Below are positions 55,820 through 64,000 of a stretch of 64,000 nucleotides of DNA, one piece after another. Location of the stretch: positions 248,001 to 312,000 of the forward strand of contig OY782882.1 of NCBI GenBank assembly GCA_963678485.1, read 5' to 3'. Position 1 is the stretch's first letter; every line of letters starts with the position of its first letter. Made by a program: the position numbers and the translations under genes. Source of the DNA: CALGYY01 sp963678485. GTDB taxonomy: Bacteria > Bacteroidota > Bacteroidia > Bacteroidales > CAIWKO01. The notes under the pieces were generated by a model. The model ran no database searches and was not told the DNA's origin. It saw nothing but the letters and a program-made list of their open reading frames with translations.

Positions 55820-57190
55820 ATGAAACAATTAAGTCTAGCCATTGCACTTCTTTTTCTTTCTACCTTTCTTAATGCGCAAACCCACACCATGGTAATTATT
55901 CCTGCGGACACCTTTAGCATGGGCGACCATTTTGGTTTTGTCGATCCGGGTCATCCCAGTGATGAAATACCCGTGCATTCAGTAAAACTTGATTCGTTTT
56001 ACATATCAACATTAGAAACTAGTAATCAGCAATTCCTAGCATTTCTAAATTCGGCAATTCAGGCAGGTACCATCTCAGTTAGTAACAACATTGTCTATCT
56101 TTCAGGGGACACTGTTTGCTACACAAATCAGTACCAGAGTTACTACAGTATTAGCTATAATGGTAGTAGCTTTTCGATTGCTGATTTCAGAACAAACCAT
56201 CCTATGGTTGGCGTACGATGGAAAGGTGCGGCTTTATACTGCAATTGGCTAAGTCAGCAAAATGGTTTGGAAGAATGTTACAATCTGAGTAGTTGGGAAT
56301 GTGATGTTAGTAAAAACGGATTTCGTTTGCCCACCGAGGCTGAATGGGAATATGCCGGTCGCGGAGGACATAAAAATCCCTACTACAAATATGCAAATGG
56401 CAACACAATAGATATTACAACAACGAATATCCCCGGCTCTGGTGATCCTTACGAAACCGGCTCTTTCCCAAATACAACACCCGTTGGTTTTTATAACGGA
56501 GCCTTAAGACTTAAAACTGACTACAATTGGCCCGGAGCTTCAACAAGCTATCAGACGGGCAATGGAGCGAATGGCTTTGGTCTGTATGATATGCAGGGAA
56601 ATGTCTGGGAATTTGTGAATGATTGGTACGGGAACTCCTACTACGGTTCCAGCGTTTACGATAATCCTACTGGACCAACAGAAGCGTCGGCTTCGATGAT
56701 GCCTGACGGCAAACCTTATAAAGGTATGCGTGGCGGTAATTGGTATAACGGACTCACCGATAGTTCCGGTGTAAATGATGGTCATTCCCGTATTTCAAAT
56801 CGCAACCCCTCCTATTTTCGCGGGCCTCAAGACCCTGTGCATCCCTGGTATCATATCGGATTTCGGGTGGCTAGAACGTATACTGGTGAAAATATTGGCA
56901 TCAACAACCATGATGAGAATCCAATCGACAATATCAAATGCTTACATAATTATCCAAATCCTTTCAGCAACGCAACTACCATAAGTTTTAAACTTGTTGA
57001 GTCAGAATCTGTCTACGTGTCTATTTACAATTTTCTTGGTGAAGAAGTAAGCATACTTCAAAACAATATGCTTGCTCCAGACACCTATTATTTTCATTGG
57101 GATGCACAGAATTTTCCTGCAGGCGTGTACACAGTAAAGGTAGAGTGCGGTAATCAGATATCAGTTAAAAAAATGCTATTAACCAATTAA
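55820..57190 (+). CDS. T9SS-secreted SUMF1-like protein lacking catalytic cysteines
   Basis: 456 residues. Signal peptide MKQLSLAIALLFLSTFLNA. The SUMF1/formylglycine-generating fold is clear: VIIPADTFSMGDHFG, SFYISTLETSNQQFLAFLN, GFRLPTEAEWEYAGRGG, GLYDMQGNVWEFVNDWYG, MRGGNWYN and the final HIGFRVARTY. In formylglycine-generating enzyme the last segment carries the active-site cysteines; here the stretch RNPSYFRGPQDPVHPWY has none, so sulphatase activation is unlikely. A type A sorting domain follows (CLHNYPNPFSNATTISF ...). It is the first gene of a tight six-gene run reaching the LytS/LytTR pair. No gene in 55660-55819. Confidence 0.85.
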   Translation: MKQLSLAIALLFLSTFLNAQTHTMVIIPADTFSMGDHFGFVDPGHPSDEIPVHSVKLDSFYISTLETSNQQFLAFLNSAIQAGTISVSNNIVYLSGDTVCYTNQYQSYYSISYNGSSFSIADFRTNHPMVGVRWKGAALYCNWLSQQNGLEECYNLSSWECDVSKNGFRLPTEAEWEYAGRGGHKNPYYKYANGNTIDITTTNIPGSGDPYETGSFPNTTPVGFYNGALRLKTDYNWPGASTSYQTGNGANGFGLYDMQGNVWEFVNDWYGNSYYGSSVYDNPTGPTEASASMMPDGKPYKGMRGGNWYNGLTDSSGVNDGHSRISNRNPSYFRGPQDPVHPWYHIGFRVARTYTGENIGINNHDENPIDNIKCLHNYPNPFSNATTISFKLVESESVYVSIYNFLGEEVSILQNNMLAPDTYYFHWDAQNFPAGVYTVKVECGNQISVKKMLLTN

Positions 57191-57200
57191 TAAAATGCAT

Positions 57201-58994
57201 ATGAAAAAGCTAATGTGCGTATTAGTTCTCTTTCTTTTTTATTATGTTTCCTTCGCTCAGGAAAGTTTCATGGTTCGTACCGAAACCAGATACTGGGATG
57301 CAGCAAATGCATACAACGGCTATACCCTGTTTGGGACAAGGGGCACATCATACCTTATCGACATGGAAGGTCATGTGATTCACACCTGGAATATTGGGAC
57401 TAATCCTCGCTTTACTGAAGCGGGTACCTTGCTTGATGCAGTGGGTGGCAATCCCAGCAGTCAGAATTCATGGAAAGAACTTGATTGGGATGGAAATACC
57501 GTATGGCAATATACAGAGACACGTTCCAATTATCATGGACACCATGATTTTGCAAAGATATACAATCCTAAGCTTGGAGATTCGACCTTTATTTACATTG
57601 CTAATAAAGACCTCACTTCTCAGCAATGCCTGGATGCTGGATGCGATCCAGCAAACACATACACCAATCCACAAATGGATGCCATCGTTGAGGTTGATCG
57701 ACAAGGCAATGTCATTTGGGAATGGTGTTTTTTCGATCACGTTGTACAGGACATAGATCCTTCAAAACCAACATATGGCATTATTGCTAATACACCCGGA
57801 AGAATTGATCTGAACCTCCCAGGAATGCCAGTAAGAAGCGATTGGTTGCATTGCAATTCCCTTGATTACAATCAGGATTTAGATCTAATGGTTATTAATT
57901 CTGTTCAAGGGGAGTTTTATGTAATAGATCATGGCAACACATTTATACCAAATGATGCTGATAGTAGTATTGCGCTTGCAGCAAGTACTGCAGGAGATTT
58001 TATATATCGGTTTGGTGATCCTGCAAGATATGAACAAGGCGATCCTCCTTCGGTACTTGACAACTGGACAAAAGCAACTGCAGGCAATAAGCAGATTGGC
58101 GGAGCACACGACATTCAATGGATTAAGCCAGGATTGCCGGGAGCAGGAAACTTTCTGATTTTTAATAACGCTGAAAACCTCTTTGAGCTATCCTCACAAT
58201 CATACATTTTAGAAATCAATCCATTTATAAATTCTTCAGGTGTGAATACGGGCGACTTCGTCAATCCTCCAACAGCAGGATACTCCATTGTGAATTCGCC
58301 GAACAGCAACCTGATGAAAGAAAAGAAAAATGTTTCAAAACAAATTGTATGGAGCTTTTCGAGTAAAAACAACACTTCGTTCTATAGCAGCATTGGCTCC
58401 AGCGCACAACGTTTGCCGAATGGAAACACCTTTGTGTGCTCGATGAACGACGGTCATTTCTTTGAAGTCGCTCCGAACGACACTTCCATCGTGTGGGAAT
58501 TTATTAACCCCATGACTCGCGATGGATTAAAGAAAATTAAAGTTGACAACTACCCAACTTATAATGGAGTATTCAGAGCTTATCGATACACCAGCGATCA
58601 TCCTGCAATCACAGGTCATGACCTCACACCTGGGAGTACGATGACAGGAGCCACTCCCGATTATTTCACACCTGCCGACTTATCATCGATACAGGACAAG
58701 GAAGAATATATTAAACCTGAAGACATACTTAATCAGAACTATCCCAACCCTTTTACATTTAGTACCACTATTGAATTTGATGTTTCAGATGCAAAAAGCA
58801 TCAACCTCGAAATTTTTGATTTTTCAGGAAATCATGTCAAATCACTGATTAATGGCGCATATGATAAAGGCAAACACTCAGTAGTTTGGGATGGCACCAA
58901 TGATATTGGAAATCAAGTTGCAAGCGGCATGTACTTCTATATTCTAAAGGCAAACCAAGAGCAAATGTGCAAAAAAATGATCCTTGTTAAATAA
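57201..58994 (+). CDS. T9SS-secreted arylsulfotransferase-like propeller protein
   Basis: 597 residues from ATG 57201 (MKKLMCVLVLFLFYYVSFAQ); an ATG at 57195 adds two. Arylsulfotransferase (ASST) family layout: NGYTLFGTRGTSYLIDMEGHVIHTW, YHGHHDFAKI, WLHCNSLDYN, AHDIQWIKPGLPGAGN, and SSAQRLPNGNTFVCSMNDG, with histidines in each blade where ASST has its catalytic set. The sorting domain has NQNYPNPFTFSTTIEF and ends GMYFYILKANQ. It may transfer sulphate between phenols outside the cell, but the activity is only inferred. It starts 10 bases after the SUMF1-like gene and is a paralogue of the next gene. Confidence 0.8.
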   Translation: MKKLMCVLVLFLFYYVSFAQESFMVRTETRYWDAANAYNGYTLFGTRGTSYLIDMEGHVIHTWNIGTNPRFTEAGTLLDAVGGNPSSQNSWKELDWDGNTVWQYTETRSNYHGHHDFAKIYNPKLGDSTFIYIANKDLTSQQCLDAGCDPANTYTNPQMDAIVEVDRQGNVIWEWCFFDHVVQDIDPSKPTYGIIANTPGRIDLNLPGMPVRSDWLHCNSLDYNQDLDLMVINSVQGEFYVIDHGNTFIPNDADSSIALAASTAGDFIYRFGDPARYEQGDPPSVLDNWTKATAGNKQIGGAHDIQWIKPGLPGAGNFLIFNNAENLFELSSQSYILEINPFINSSGVNTGDFVNPPTAGYSIVNSPNSNLMKEKKNVSKQIVWSFSSKNNTSFYSSIGSSAQRLPNGNTFVCSMNDGHFFEVAPNDTSIVWEFINPMTRDGLKKIKVDNYPTYNGVFRAYRYTSDHPAITGHDLTPGSTMTGATPDYFTPADLSSIQDKEEYIKPEDILNQNYPNPFTFSTTIEFDVSDAKSINLEIFDFSGNHVKSLINGAYDKGKHSVVWDGTNDIGNQVASGMYFYILKANQEQMCKKMILVK

Positions 58995-59018
58995 TTATTC
59001 TAATAAATGGAGGTCAAT

Positions 59019-60686
59019 ATGTTGAAGTCAATTATAAAATATTCGAAACAGCTTTTTTTACTGTTACTCTTTATTGGAGTTTCTGCAGGTCAATCGCAGA
59101 CGGTAGGTGTATTTATTAATGACACTGCGAATGTTTACGACGGCTATACCCTTTTTGCGCCCAAGCAGAATACCATGACATATCTAATCAATAATGAAGG
59201 GCGCATTGTTCATCAATGGACAGCAAGCACCTATGCTCCGGGGCAAGCGGTATATTTATTAGAGAATGGTGATTTGCTGCGTGCTTGCATGACTCAGGGA
59301 AATCTTGGAACTGGTGGTGGAGAAGGAGGAAGAATTGAGCAATATAATTGGAATGACAGCCTTGTTTGGTCGATGGATTATTCCACCACAACCTATATGC
59401 AACACCACGACATCAAGCGCTTACCGAATGGAAACATTATAATGTTGGTAGTGGAGAAAAAAACGCTTGCAGAGGTTGAAGCAGCAGGCTTTGATACATC
59501 AAATTTCCAATCGGATGTTCAACAAAAAGGCTTTATATTGCCCGATTGTATCATCGAAATACATCCAACGTATCCAACTGGCGGTACTGTAGTTTGGGAA
59601 TGGCATGTTTGGGATCATTTAATTCAGGAGCACGATGCATCAAAATCCAATTATGGTGATGTAAGCGCTCATCCGGAATTAATTGATGCGGCTGGCGACC
59701 ATCGAGTACTACCCCTCTTCTGGAACCACATGAACAGCATTGACTACAATGCAACCTTTGATCAAATCGCAATGAGCGTAAGAGGTAACAGCGAAGTCTG
59801 GATAGTAGACCACAGCACGACCTTGGCAGAATCGGCCTCCCATTCAGGAGGTGATCGTGGAAAAGGCGGAGATTTGCTATACCGTTGGGGAAACCCATTG
59901 ACCTATGGCATGGGAACAGTGAGTAATCAAACATATTTTGAGCAGCACGATGTGGAATGGGTAAAATCAGGCTGTCCGGGAGCAGGAAATCTCACCTGTT
60001 TCAATAATGGAGTAAATAGAAATTATTCAACAGTTGATGAAATTACCACGCCTGTTGATGGCTCAGGGAACTATACTTATGTCGCAGGAACGGCCTTTGG
60101 TCCTACAACAACGACTTGGTCATATCAGGCAACACCACCCACTTCCTTATATGCTCATGATATTTCCGGCGCACAACGTTTACCAAACGGAAATACTATT
60201 GTTTGTGCCGGACCCTTCGGAGATATTTTTGAAGTGACGAATGCTGGCACTGTGGTTTGGAAGTATATCAGTCCCGTAACAAATACTGGCAGACTAACAC
60301 AAGGTGATACCATTCCACATAATCCTGCCCGACCTGAAGAATTGATGAATTCTGTATTCCGCGTTTATAAATATGCCAAAACCTACTCAGCATTTGACGG
60401 AAGAATTTTAACTCCCGGTGATTTTGTTGAAATTTATCCTGCATCGACAGGAGAGATTCCTTTACAAAAGCAGATTACGGTGTATCCCAATCCATTTTTA
60501 TCGAAGATAAATATCTCAAATACGAATGGCGACGAACAATATGAACTATTAAATGCAATGGGACAATGTATATGGAAAGGGACACAAATAGCTGAGCAAG
60601 ATTTTACGAGCTATCCGTCAGGAATGTACTTTTTAAAAGCAAATACTGAGCATTCAACTGAAGTCATTAAATTGATAAAACAATAG
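59019..60686 (+). CDS. T9SS-secreted arylsulfotransferase-like protein, paralogue
   Basis: 555 residues from ATG 59019, chosen because TGGAGG at 59008-59013 is its ribosome site; the in-frame ATG 59007 overlaps that site. Signal peptide with LFLLLLFIGVSAGQSQ. Same family as the gene before: YDGYTLFAPKQNTMTYLINN, YMQHHDIKRLPNGN, WNHMNSIDYN, QHDVEWVKSGCPGAGN, HDISGAQRLPNGNTIVC. The sorting domain is ITVYPNPFLSKINISN ... SGMYFLKANTEH. The two tandem paralogues probably arose by duplication and may have different acceptors. Confidence 0.8.
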   Translation: MLKSIIKYSKQLFLLLLFIGVSAGQSQTVGVFINDTANVYDGYTLFAPKQNTMTYLINNEGRIVHQWTASTYAPGQAVYLLENGDLLRACMTQGNLGTGGGEGGRIEQYNWNDSLVWSMDYSTTTYMQHHDIKRLPNGNIIMLVVEKKTLAEVEAAGFDTSNFQSDVQQKGFILPDCIIEIHPTYPTGGTVVWEWHVWDHLIQEHDASKSNYGDVSAHPELIDAAGDHRVLPLFWNHMNSIDYNATFDQIAMSVRGNSEVWIVDHSTTLAESASHSGGDRGKGGDLLYRWGNPLTYGMGTVSNQTYFEQHDVEWVKSGCPGAGNLTCFNNGVNRNYSTVDEITTPVDGSGNYTYVAGTAFGPTTTTWSYQATPPTSLYAHDISGAQRLPNGNTIVCAGPFGDIFEVTNAGTVVWKYISPVTNTGRLTQGDTIPHNPARPEELMNSVFRVYKYAKTYSAFDGRILTPGDFVEIYPASTGEIPLQKQITVYPNPFLSKINISNTNGDEQYELLNAMGQCIWKGTQIAEQDFTSYPSGMYFLKANTEHSTEVIKLIKQ

Positions 60687-60690
60687 CAGC

Positions 60691-61911
60691 ATGCTTGGTT
60701 CATTCAGACCATTATTATTTTTCAGTATTTTCCTATTGGCCTTCGCGTCTGTGAGCGCACAGGATTCGATTATGTCGAAATTACCTGACACAGGTCAGTC
60801 GACCGACTATACTGCAATCGATGGCGAAGATTCTGACTATTCGCTAAACCTCCCTTCATATATGGATAATGGCAACGGAACCATAAAGGACAACGTCACA
60901 AAGCTTACCTGGCAAAAGGTCGATGGAGGAGAAATGACCTGGGAGATGGCTAAAGATTACTGCGACCAACTCACGCTGGCTGGCTATTCATGGCGATTAC
61001 CCGATTCTCATGAGTTGTTTGGTATATTGAACCACGACAAACTACCAGCAATTGACGATCAATATTTCAGTATAAACAATGCTGAATATTGGTGGACCTT
61101 TCAAACCAGAGCGGATGACACTTCAAAAGTTTGGGTTGTCAATGCAGGTGGAGGCATCGGAGCTCATCCAAAAAATGAAACAGTAAGTGCAGGTGGTAGC
61201 AAGCGTTTTAATGCTCGCTGCGTAAAAGACGACAGTTGGGAACAACATTATACTGACAATGGAGATGGAACTATTACAGATAGTAAAACGGGGTTGATTT
61301 GGATAAAGAATGCAATCACAACAACAAGCTGGTTCGATGCATTAAATTATGCAGAACAATTGAATTACGCAGGACACGACGATTGGCGATTGCCCAACAT
61401 CAAAGAGCTTCAATCAATCAGTGAAGTAAATTTCTTTCATCCTAGTATTGATACTAACGTCTTCCCTCTTACCGGTCTTGGAATTTACTGGTCATCGACT
61501 ACTATGTTCTCAACAGATACGTTACACACATGGACTATAGATTTTTCAAGTGGGATCGCATCCTATACTGTAAAATCTGAAAATCATTGGATTCGATGTG
61601 TCAGAGGCGGAAATTCAGAAGCCAACATGCCCAACTCAGATGAAAATCCGTTGCGTATCCTGATATTTCCAAACCCGGCGTATGAAGGAATTGCCAACAT
61701 CGATATTCATTTATTAAATTGTAATTCGTCACACTATAATATTGAAGTTTTTGATTGCGCAGGAATCCTACAACACGAAGAAAACCTCAGTATAAATAGA
61801 AATTGCGATTACAGCTACCTCCTTAATATTGCAAATTATCCGACTGGTGTGTACTTTATTAAGTGCTCATCAAATGGAAAAAGCTACACCTCTTCATTAA
61901 TTATTTTATAA
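60691..61911 (+). CDS. T9SS-secreted protein with two DUF1566 (Lcl) domains
   Basis: 406 residues. Signal peptide to about residue 24. Two tandem DUF1566/Lcl domains: DNGNGTIKDNVTKLTWQK with SWRLPDSHELFGIL, and DNGDGTITDSKTGLIWIK with DWRLPNIKELQSISEV and YWSSTTMFSTD ... WIRCVRGG. DUF1566 is a C-type-lectin-like module often seen with SUMF1-like proteins. The sorting domain begins ILIFPNPAYEGIANID (FPNP instead of YPNP) and ends TGVYFIKCSSNG. It starts 4 bases after the second ASST-like gene. It may be a surface adhesin; no catalytic residues. Confidence 0.82.
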   Translation: MLGSFRPLLFFSIFLLAFASVSAQDSIMSKLPDTGQSTDYTAIDGEDSDYSLNLPSYMDNGNGTIKDNVTKLTWQKVDGGEMTWEMAKDYCDQLTLAGYSWRLPDSHELFGILNHDKLPAIDDQYFSINNAEYWWTFQTRADDTSKVWVVNAGGGIGAHPKNETVSAGGSKRFNARCVKDDSWEQHYTDNGDGTITDSKTGLIWIKNAITTTSWFDALNYAEQLNYAGHDDWRLPNIKELQSISEVNFFHPSIDTNVFPLTGLGIYWSSTTMFSTDTLHTWTIDFSSGIASYTVKSENHWIRCVRGGNSEANMPNSDENPLRILIFPNPAYEGIANIDIHLLNCNSSHYNIEVFDCAGILQHEENLSINRNCDYSYLLNIANYPTGVYFIKCSSNGKSYTSSLIIL

Positions 61912-61944
61912 TTTCACAACCTGCCCGATTTCAATGTTGAAATA

Positions 61945-62991
61945 ATGACGGAAGCAAAATCAAATAAAAAATCCGAAAATATTATATATTTAATTTTTTG
62001 GATTCTTGTTCTCATCTTTCCTGTGTTACTTTCACCAGGAAGAGAAGGAATAGACTGGGTTCGAGTTACCAACGAACTACTTCGAATATTCCCATTTCTA
62101 TTAATATTCCTCATTAATAATTTCGCATTATTCAACCTATTAAAAAACAAGAAGTATCTGCATTACTTTTTGGTTATGATAAGTGTTGTACTTGCAATCA
62201 GCATTTTATCATCGTTTAGCTATGTAATTACAGAGCATTTTAATATTTCATCAAGCGCAAATCCTGACAGCAAAAGGGACACCTTATGGATTTTGAACAC
62301 CATATTTTATAATATTGTTGGATCTATTCTGGTTATTGGTTTAAATGATGCAATCAAAATGACTGTTAGCTGGCTTCAGGATAGAAAGGACTACGAGCAG
62401 TTGCAGAAAGAAAACGTAAAGAATCAACTTTCGTTACTGCAACATCAGATTAATCCCCACTTCTTTATGAATACGCTGAACAATATACATGCGCTGATAG
62501 AATTCGACCCGGAGATCGCGAAAAAATCGGTGGTAAAATTATCTCAGTTAATGCGCGTTTTGCTTTACGAAAACGACAGATATACTCTTCAAAAAGAAAT
62601 AGATTTCATCAACGACTACATCGAATTGATGAGAATCAGGGTAAACCAAAATGTGGAAATAGTTTTTGATTACCCTGAAAAAATACCAGAAGTGAACCTC
62701 CCACCATTGCTTTTTATTAGTTTGGTCGAAAACTCCTTCAAACATGGGATTCTGGCCGTTGAGAAATCGTTCATCCACATTTCATTTAAAATTATTGATA
62801 ACCTGTTGGAAGTTGAAATTCGCAACAGCAAAGCACATAAGGCAAATACACCATCACAAAGCACTCCGATTGGGTTGAACAATTCCAAAAAAAGATTAGA
62901 TTTGATCTATCATACGAATTACACTTTCGTCGTTCACGAATCCAACAACGAATATATGGTTCGCATAAAAGTCCCCTTGTATGAAAATTAA
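61945..62991 (+). CDS. LytS/YehU-type sensor histidine kinase
   Basis: 348 residues. Four predicted membrane helices (about 12-30, 46-66, 72-94, 115-134) with no large external sensor domain. A coiled linker follows, then the His_kinase domain with H172 in LLQHQINPHFFMNTLNNIHAL, and the ATPase domain (PPLLFISLVENSFKHGI, IGLNNSKKRLDLIY). It phosphorylates the LytTR regulator encoded next, overlapping by 11 bases. It lies 33 bases behind the T9SS cargo genes and probably in the same transcript, so it may sense envelope or membrane state linked to their export. Confidence 0.92.
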   Translation: MTEAKSNKKSENIIYLIFWILVLIFPVLLSPGREGIDWVRVTNELLRIFPFLLIFLINNFALFNLLKNKKYLHYFLVMISVVLAISILSSFSYVITEHFNISSSANPDSKRDTLWILNTIFYNIVGSILVIGLNDAIKMTVSWLQDRKDYEQLQKENVKNQLSLLQHQINPHFFMNTLNNIHALIEFDPEIAKKSVVKLSQLMRVLLYENDRYTLQKEIDFINDYIELMRIRVNQNVEIVFDYPEKIPEVNLPPLLFISLVENSFKHGILAVEKSFIHISFKIIDNLLEVEIRNSKAHKANTPSQSTPIGLNNSKKRLDLIYHTNYTFVVHESNNEYMVRIKVPLYEN

Positions 62992-63694
62992 ATGTCTTGC
63001 AATCGACGATGAACCCTATGCATTGAAGCAGATTGCCGATTATATTCAAAAAACACCGTTTCTGGAACTTCATGGTCAATGCAGCAATGCGTTTGATGCC
63101 ATGAAAGAAATGGCCTCTGGAAATATTGAGTTGGTCTTTGTGGATATAAACATGCCTGAAATGAGCGGGATGGATTTTGCCAAATCGCTCTCGACAGATA
63201 GTTGCATCATTTTTACAACAGCTTATAGTCAGTATGCTGTGGAAAGCTATAAAGTTGATGCCTTAGATTATCTTCTAAAACCTATCACATACGAAGATTT
63301 TCTTCGAGCAGCCAATAAAGCGCTAAAGCATTTTATGCAAAAATCTGAGAAGACCACTGCTGATGTCAAGCGCGATCACTTTTTTGTAAATTCGGATGGA
63401 AAAATCATAAAGATCAATTTGCACGAAATTGATTTTATTGAAAGCATGAGTGAGTATGTAAAAATCTATCTTTCGAATAAAACTCATATCGTTTCCCTGA
63501 TGCGTTTAAAAAATCTTGAGAGCTTTTTACCTCAGGATCGCTTTATGCGCGTTCATCGATCGTTCATCATCAACATGCAAAATGTAACCACAATTGAGCG
63601 TAACCGTATCGTTTTCTACGGAAGTGTTTATGTTCCTATTAGCGATCAATATAAAGTAGATTTCAAAAAATATATTGACGAGCATTTTTTATAG
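62981..63694 (+). CDS. LytTR-family response regulator
   Basis: 237 residues. Receiver domain with CLAIDDEP, phospho-acceptor D55 in LVFVDINMPEMSGMDF and the conserved Lys in LDYLLKPITYEDF. The C-terminal LytTR DNA-binding domain (about 130-237) has KRDHFFVNSDGKIIKI, DIDFIESMSEYVKIY-like strands and RFMRVHRSFIINM. It is the output of the LytS-type kinase. Probable targets are its own operon or other cell-surface genes; no site could be identified. Confidence 0.93.
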   Translation: MKIKCLAIDDEPYALKQIADYIQKTPFLELHGQCSNAFDAMKEMASGNIELVFVDINMPEMSGMDFAKSLSTDSCIIFTTAYSQYAVESYKVDALDYLLKPITYEDFLRAANKALKHFMQKSEKTTADVKRDHFFVNSDGKIIKINLHEIDFIESMSEYVKIYLSNKTHIVSLMRLKNLESFLPQDRFMRVHRSFIINMQNVTTIERNRIVFYGSVYVPISDQYKVDFKKYIDEHFL

Positions 63695-63819
63695 CATTGC
63701 TTTGCTGAATGTATTAAGGCATTCGTTGATGATTCCCTTGGTTTCATTGAATTGATTTGTCACAATTCTTAAGTTCATTTATTTTCGCCACTTTTCCATT
63801 GATGCTGGCTCATCGTTGC

Positions 63820-63850
63820 TTTGATTATAATAATCATCAGTCTAACTTTA
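63820..63850 (+). promoter_or_regulatory. Bacteroidota-type promoter for the last gene
   Basis: TTTG (63820-63823), 19-base spacer, TAACTTTA (63843-63850), differing from TAnnTTTG by the last base. It is 10 bases before ATG 63861, so the leader would be very short. Confidence 0.5.
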
Positions 63851-63860
63851 CAATAAACTC

Positions 63861-64000
63861 ATGAGAACAATCACCCTTTCAGCATTGCTGTTCATTTTCG
63901 GAATTCAGTTGAGTATTGGTCAAACATTCAATGAAATTCTAGGGCGTCCCACCGATACGTCGATGACAGTAAGCCTACTTTTCAACCAATCGGTTGATTT
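63861..64000 (+). CDS. Secreted protein, 3' partial
   Basis: 46 codons up to the window end. Signal peptide MRTITLSALLFIFGIQLSIGQ, then TFNEILGRPTDTSMTVSLLFNQ. The latter resembles the fibronectin-like N-terminal domain of some secreted metallophosphoesterases (GRPTDxSxTV), but this is only a hint. The rest is outside the window. Confidence 0.6.
   Translation, partial: MRTITLSALLFIFGIQLSIGQTFNEILGRPTDTSMTVSLLFNQSVD

Overview
The window reads as a chromosomal segment of a Bacteroidota bacterium, AT-rich, with an anaerobic or facultative lifestyle. Three things point there. Nine intact secreted proteins end in the Por/type IX secretion (T9SS) C-terminal sorting domain with its YPNP box. Many genes are preceded by the Bacteroidota -7 element TAnnTTTG. 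Several families are typical of the phylum: a GWxTD protein, a head-GIN lipoprotein, a DUF6132 protein and a TPP-riboswitch-controlled TonB receptor. No marker lets me name a genus.

Layout. 1-11004: a one-direction [FeFe]-hydrogenase locus with NuoF-like HydB (5' end outside the window), catalytic HydA, a hydrogenase-domain/histidine-kinase fusion, a lone receiver protein, a receiver-kinase hybrid, and the maturases HydG, HydF and HydE. A three-hairpin RNA or terminator closes it. 11290-17973: a decayed T9SS sorting domain, a GWxTD protein, a GT2 glycosyltransferase, AroQ, a phytoene-desaturase-like oxidoreductase, an M20 amidohydrolase and an unrecognised membrane protein. 18120-20907: a TPP riboswitch and a TonB-dependent receptor. 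20919-26598: a T9SS protein, then an ECF sigma / membrane regulator / adhesin-like locus, with two near-identical ECF-type promoters.

26600-44640: an accessory-looking stretch with three copies of a ~0.68-0.70 kb non-coding element with terminal inverted repeats. One copy has a perfect 8-bp target duplication and sits inside an older copy. Among these lie an M4 metallopeptidase, a MATE exporter, tRNA-Gly(CCC), several T9SS cargo proteins, a thioredoxin/DUF6132/DUF2892/ferredoxin operon divergent from a sigma-54 activator, and a 168-bp tandem repeat. 44635-50292: a MarR-TolC-HlyD-ABC2-permease export operon with two matching palindromic operators and one frameshifted permease. 50513-55659: a PAS protein, Nth, a sigma factor with a small downstream partner, and UvrA. 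55820-63694: a tight six-gene run with four T9SS cargo genes (SUMF1-like, two arylsulfotransferase-like, DUF1566-like) followed by a LytS/LytTR two-component pair. The window ends in the first codons of another secreted protein.

How the parts fit. HydG, HydF and HydE would build the H-cluster for HydA, and HydA with HydB would exchange electrons between NAD(P)H or ferredoxin and H2. The same maturases could load the degenerate hydrogenase domain of the kinase, making it a candidate redox or H2 sensor with the two receiver proteins as its outputs. All functional statements are homology inferences from reading the translated sequence; no database search was run.
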